From NCBI GenBank assembly GCA_949752795.1, contig OX457057.1:161611980-161675979 (forward strand): a DNA stretch of 64,000 bases, read 5' to 3'. The notes below the pieces were generated by a model. The model was not told the DNA's origin. It did not search any database and worked only from the letters and a program-made list of their open reading frames with translations. This DNA comes from Hyperoodon ampullatus (taxonomy: Eukaryota; Chordata; Mammalia; Artiodactyla; Ziphiidae). This document shows positions 61,081 through 64,000 of this stretch, piece after piece; the first letter of the stretch is position 1, and each line of letters opens with the position of its first letter. Made by a program: the position numbers and the translations under genes.

Positions 61081-61354
61081 ATGGAGAAAAGGGCTCGGAG
61101 CTCCTCCAGAGAGGCCCACGGGAGAGGCAGCGGGTCCTCCCACAAAGAGAACAAGAGGGCGAAGGCCGAGAGGGGCGGCAGAAGCCGCGGGCGCCGGGAC
61201 GCCGGGCCGGAGCAGCCGGCCCTCGGGCGGGCAGGGAGCCCGAGTGAGCCCCGAGCGCCTGCAGCCACCGTGGTGGACGTGGATGAGGTCCGGGGCTCTG
61301 GCGAGGAGGGCACCGAGGTGGTGGCGCTGCTGGAGAGCGAGCGGCCTGAGGAAG
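61081..61354 (+). CDS. NPHS2: NPHS2 (podocin) coding exon 1, cytoplasmic N-terminus
   Basis: The ATG at 61081 opens [20 protein letters not shown], followed by [13 protein letters not shown] and later [20 protein letters not shown] and [12 protein letters not shown]. This is the N-terminus of podocin, a stomatin/SPFH-family hairpin membrane protein of the kidney podocyte slit diaphragm that clusters nephrin and related proteins in cholesterol-rich membrane; recessive loss causes steroid-resistant nephrotic syndrome in people. The exon carries 274 coding bases and ends GAAG/GTACAG, one base into codon 92, the same length and phase as human exon 1 (274 bases). It covers only the basic, Ser/Arg-rich cytosolic tail; the membrane hairpin and SPFH domain are in later exons, right of the window. 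Reading past the donor gives about 31 unrelated residues to a stop at 61449, so the splice is real. Confidence 0.95.
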
Positions 61355-64000
61355 GTACAGCGGTCAGGCTGAGGCCCCGGGAGGGGGTGCGGCCTTTCCA
61401 AGTGGTACCCAAGGGATGGCAATTAAGGTGCAATGAGGCACCGCACTGAGAGCTTCGGAGGCCAGAGCAGCCTGCTGGACCTGCTCAGCTTCCCAGGAAA
61501 TGAAAGACGCGAGATAGGACCCACCGACCCCTCAGTGGTGGAGACCAAAATACATCAGAAGAAATACAAGTAACATCAGCTAAATACCGCTGTTCTCAGG
61601 GGTCAGCCATGGATGGGAGGTGGGACGGAGTGTGATCCAGGTTGGGGACCAATCAACATGGTTCAGGCCAACTATGTAGCTTATTCTCCTCTCCTCCTCA
61701 GACTTTCCTAAAAGTATTTTACACTTTGCAGTGATCATACTTTCTAAAAAAGTAGAGGCAGCAGAGCCAAGTAGAGAAAAGCTAGATCTCAGTTTGAATC
61801 TCAGCTAACTATTTGATCATAGTCAGGGACTTAACCATGTATCAAATGGGGACAGCAATAGTACCCACCTCAGAGGGTAATTGTGAGGATAAAATGAGAT
61901 AAGACACTCAAAGCACTTATCTTGCACAAAGCCTGGAGGGAAAGAAAAAAACATCCTTGCAAGCTACAAGAGGCAAGTTAGACCAAAGGGAGGGAATCAC
62001 AGGGAAAGGTGTCTCTTTGGCTTCTGCAGGTGAAGCAACTCTTAGGAACAAATTTATCTGCTTCCAAACCTTTCTATAATGAATGGAAGAAAAAACTCAT
62101 TACACCTTAATTTCAGGGTGAGGGAGGTTTAAAGGAAGGTAAATAAGGAATAGTGTGTTATACTACTTTCTGCTGACTATGAAATTTTAACATTTCCTGG
62201 CTACCCGCACTGCCCTATATGCTGCAGCACTGAAAGCTATGACTTGAGAAAGATTCCAGCAATTGGGATATAGTTTATGTTGACCATGTTAATGCTGTTT
62301 TGCCTAACTGATGCCCTTTCATGGGTCAGAAACTTCTGGTCATTAAAGGGTTATTGGATTCACTGCTACAGTAGTGCTGAGGTTAGAGGTCTGTAAGTAT
62401 TGTGCTTCAGACCACATCAGTGGGGTAGGGAAGGAAGGGAGCCCCATTTTTGGAGCTCCTACTATGTGCCAGGCACATGCTAGGTGTTTTACTGAGTATT
62501 ATCATTCCCATGGCACAGATGAGAAAAAATGCTGAGGAATTAAGTAACTTGCCTAAGACCTACAGGTGGGAAGTGGAGAAGCCAGCATTCCAGAATAAAA
62601 CAGTCTTATTGAAAATCCCATCCTTGCAGGGTGCTGTCCCTGATTTCTGGTCATGGTTCCAGCACTGCCAACAACTAGCTGTGGCCTTGGGCTAGTAGCT
62701 TCACCTTGTGGGCCTCACTCAGTCTGTTCAGCTATAAAGTGACTAGAGCTTCAGGCCCCCCCAAGCAATGGCTAAGCCCATTAAGGATGAGACACCCTTG
62801 CTGAGCCCTTGTCTGGGAGGTTTCTGTGGCTCCCAGAGGAAAGGGGAGCAGACACATCAACATCCCCTCTCCTCCTCACTAGTACCACACTCCCACAGCC
62901 AGGCTACCTAAGGTTTGGGAGAAACTAAGAGAAGCTTCACTTTACTGAAATGTTGAGGATTCTCAGACTGTCGTATCTCAAGGCGCTTCCTGCTTTAACA
63001 TGTAGTGTTTCACTATTCACTTACACTAAACAAATTGAATATTCAAGGAACTCATTCTAAGAGAATAATATTTTGTGAGTAAAGCTTCAAGTTAGATTTG
63101 GGTATACATATTAGTTTTCTGTTCACATCCCTAACTATGGTATGAAGGAATTTTGAGGACTTTCTTCACTTATAAAATATGAATTTTGTCGGTATGTGCA
63201 TTTATTTATTTTTACTTACCATGGTTACCACTGGCAAATGAAATATATTTATAAACTAGTAAACATGGCAATAACACTGTTATTGCTCTTAGGGAAGAAT
63301 ATTGCAAAAACTAATACGATGTTGATAGAAACACCACTCCCAAAACTGCATCTCCCAGAGTAGGTTGCATGAGAAATAAATTCCATAGAACATGAATTTG
63401 CTTGGAGAAGACATCGCCTGGTCAAATGTTTGGGAAATACTAGGTTAAACAAAGCTAAGGGGCTTCCCTGGTGGCGCAGTGGTTGAGAGTCTGCCTGCCC
63501 ATGCAGGGGACACGGGTTCGTGCCCCGGTCCGGGAAGATCCCACATGCCGCAGAGCGGCTGGGCCCATGAGCCATGGCCGCTGAGCCTGCGCGTCCGGAG
63601 CCTGTGCTCCGCAACGGGAGAGGCCACAACAGTGAGAGGCCCAAGTACCGCAAAAAAAACAAAAACAAAAAAACAAAGCTAAGAATGCTTCTTTACTGCA
63701 GGGATTCTCCTAGCTTCAATATGCCAGTAACTGTTGGGAAGCTCCAGGAGTGGGATACAGTACACAATATTTCCTAAACTTGTTTGCTCCAGGAACACTT
63801 GCTTTGTGGAGCACCCTGGAGGATTAGTGTTCCATGGGACACCATTTGGGAACTGCCATACATTGGCATTTAGCACCGAGTTTGGTTTTGTGCTGGTGCA
63901 GCTTGTATATCTGCCCTCTTCAAGTAATCTGCACATCAATTTGGTGATGAACTTTCCAGTTATTTTGCAAGCACGGAAATCAAATTTTCAGGCCTACTAA
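61355..64000 (+). other. NPHS2: NPHS2 intron 1 (partial)
   Basis: From donor GTACAG onward no second podocin exon is seen, so the intron continues beyond the window. It holds old MIR fragments at about 61775-61945 (plus) and 62450-62600 (minus) and one young SINE at 63460-63670; the rest shows no recognisable element. Confidence 0.7.
63460..63670 (+). mobile_element. Young short CHR-type SINE in NPHS2 intron 1
   Basis: Exact 'aaacaaagctaag' at 63447-63459 and 63671-63683; tail is A-rich with single C interruptions. Confidence 0.93.

Noticed and set aside
60942..61433. Antisense frames of 140-163 codons over podocin exon 1
   Set aside because: Shadow of the GC-rich coding exon; no independent evidence.
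61355..61449. Podocin reading through exon 1 to a stop at 61449
   Set aside because: The GAAG/GTACAG donor falls at the exact position and phase of human exon 1, and the residues after it do not resemble podocin.

Overview
This window is vertebrate nuclear DNA, almost certainly from a cetacean (whale or dolphin). It holds at least a dozen near-identical short copies of the tRNA-derived CHR-type SINE (head 'ggcttccctggtggcgcagt', end 'gaggcccgcgtaccgc' plus poly-A), most with clean target-site duplications. It also has older long CHR-type copies and L1 pieces ending 'aactaacacaacattgtaaa'. I saw no BovB or Bov-A2, which would be expected in a ruminant. There is no prokaryotic, phage or plasmid content.

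Two protein-coding genes lie head to head. Positions 1 to about 52,060 hold the 5' half of TDRD5 on the minus strand: a CpG-island promoter, a probable untranslated first exon and eight coding exons (51242-51011, 50161-49751, 47818-47628, 22643-22560, 19305-19249, 4062-3909, 1913 or 1949-1741, 256-36). All have consensus GT/AG borders and one continuous frame. They encode three LOTUS/OST-HTH domains and the start of the extended Tudor region; the rest lies beyond position 1. On the plus strand, 61081-61354 is coding exon 1 of NPHS2 (podocin), with a GC-box-rich promoter just upstream; its intron 1 runs off the right edge. The pair is the same arrangement as in human 1q25, with about 9-10 kb between the starts. 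The genes are functionally unrelated: TDRD5 is a male-germline piRNA/chromatoid-body factor, podocin a kidney slit-diaphragm scaffold.

The rest is repeat-rich intron and intergenic DNA. TDRD5 intron 6 (4-19 kb) is largely a nested minus-strand L1 complex. Intron 4 (22.6-47.6 kb) holds DNA transposons (Tigger-like, mariner), LTR remnants, a young truncated L1 with 15-bp duplications, and a three-layer L1/LTR/L1 nest at 40-47 kb. The intergenic part (52.4-60.9 kb) has few repeats apart from two young SINEs, one long SINE and ancient MER5A, MER20 and MIR copies. It contains a GC-rich patch with 18 perfectly phased 10-bp units at 56941-57120.

I found no undescribed multi-gene system. The best leads are a tandem in-frame acceptor in TDRD5, SINEs that appear to carry 3' transduced sequence, a young SINE about 270 bp upstream of the podocin start codon, and the decamer array.
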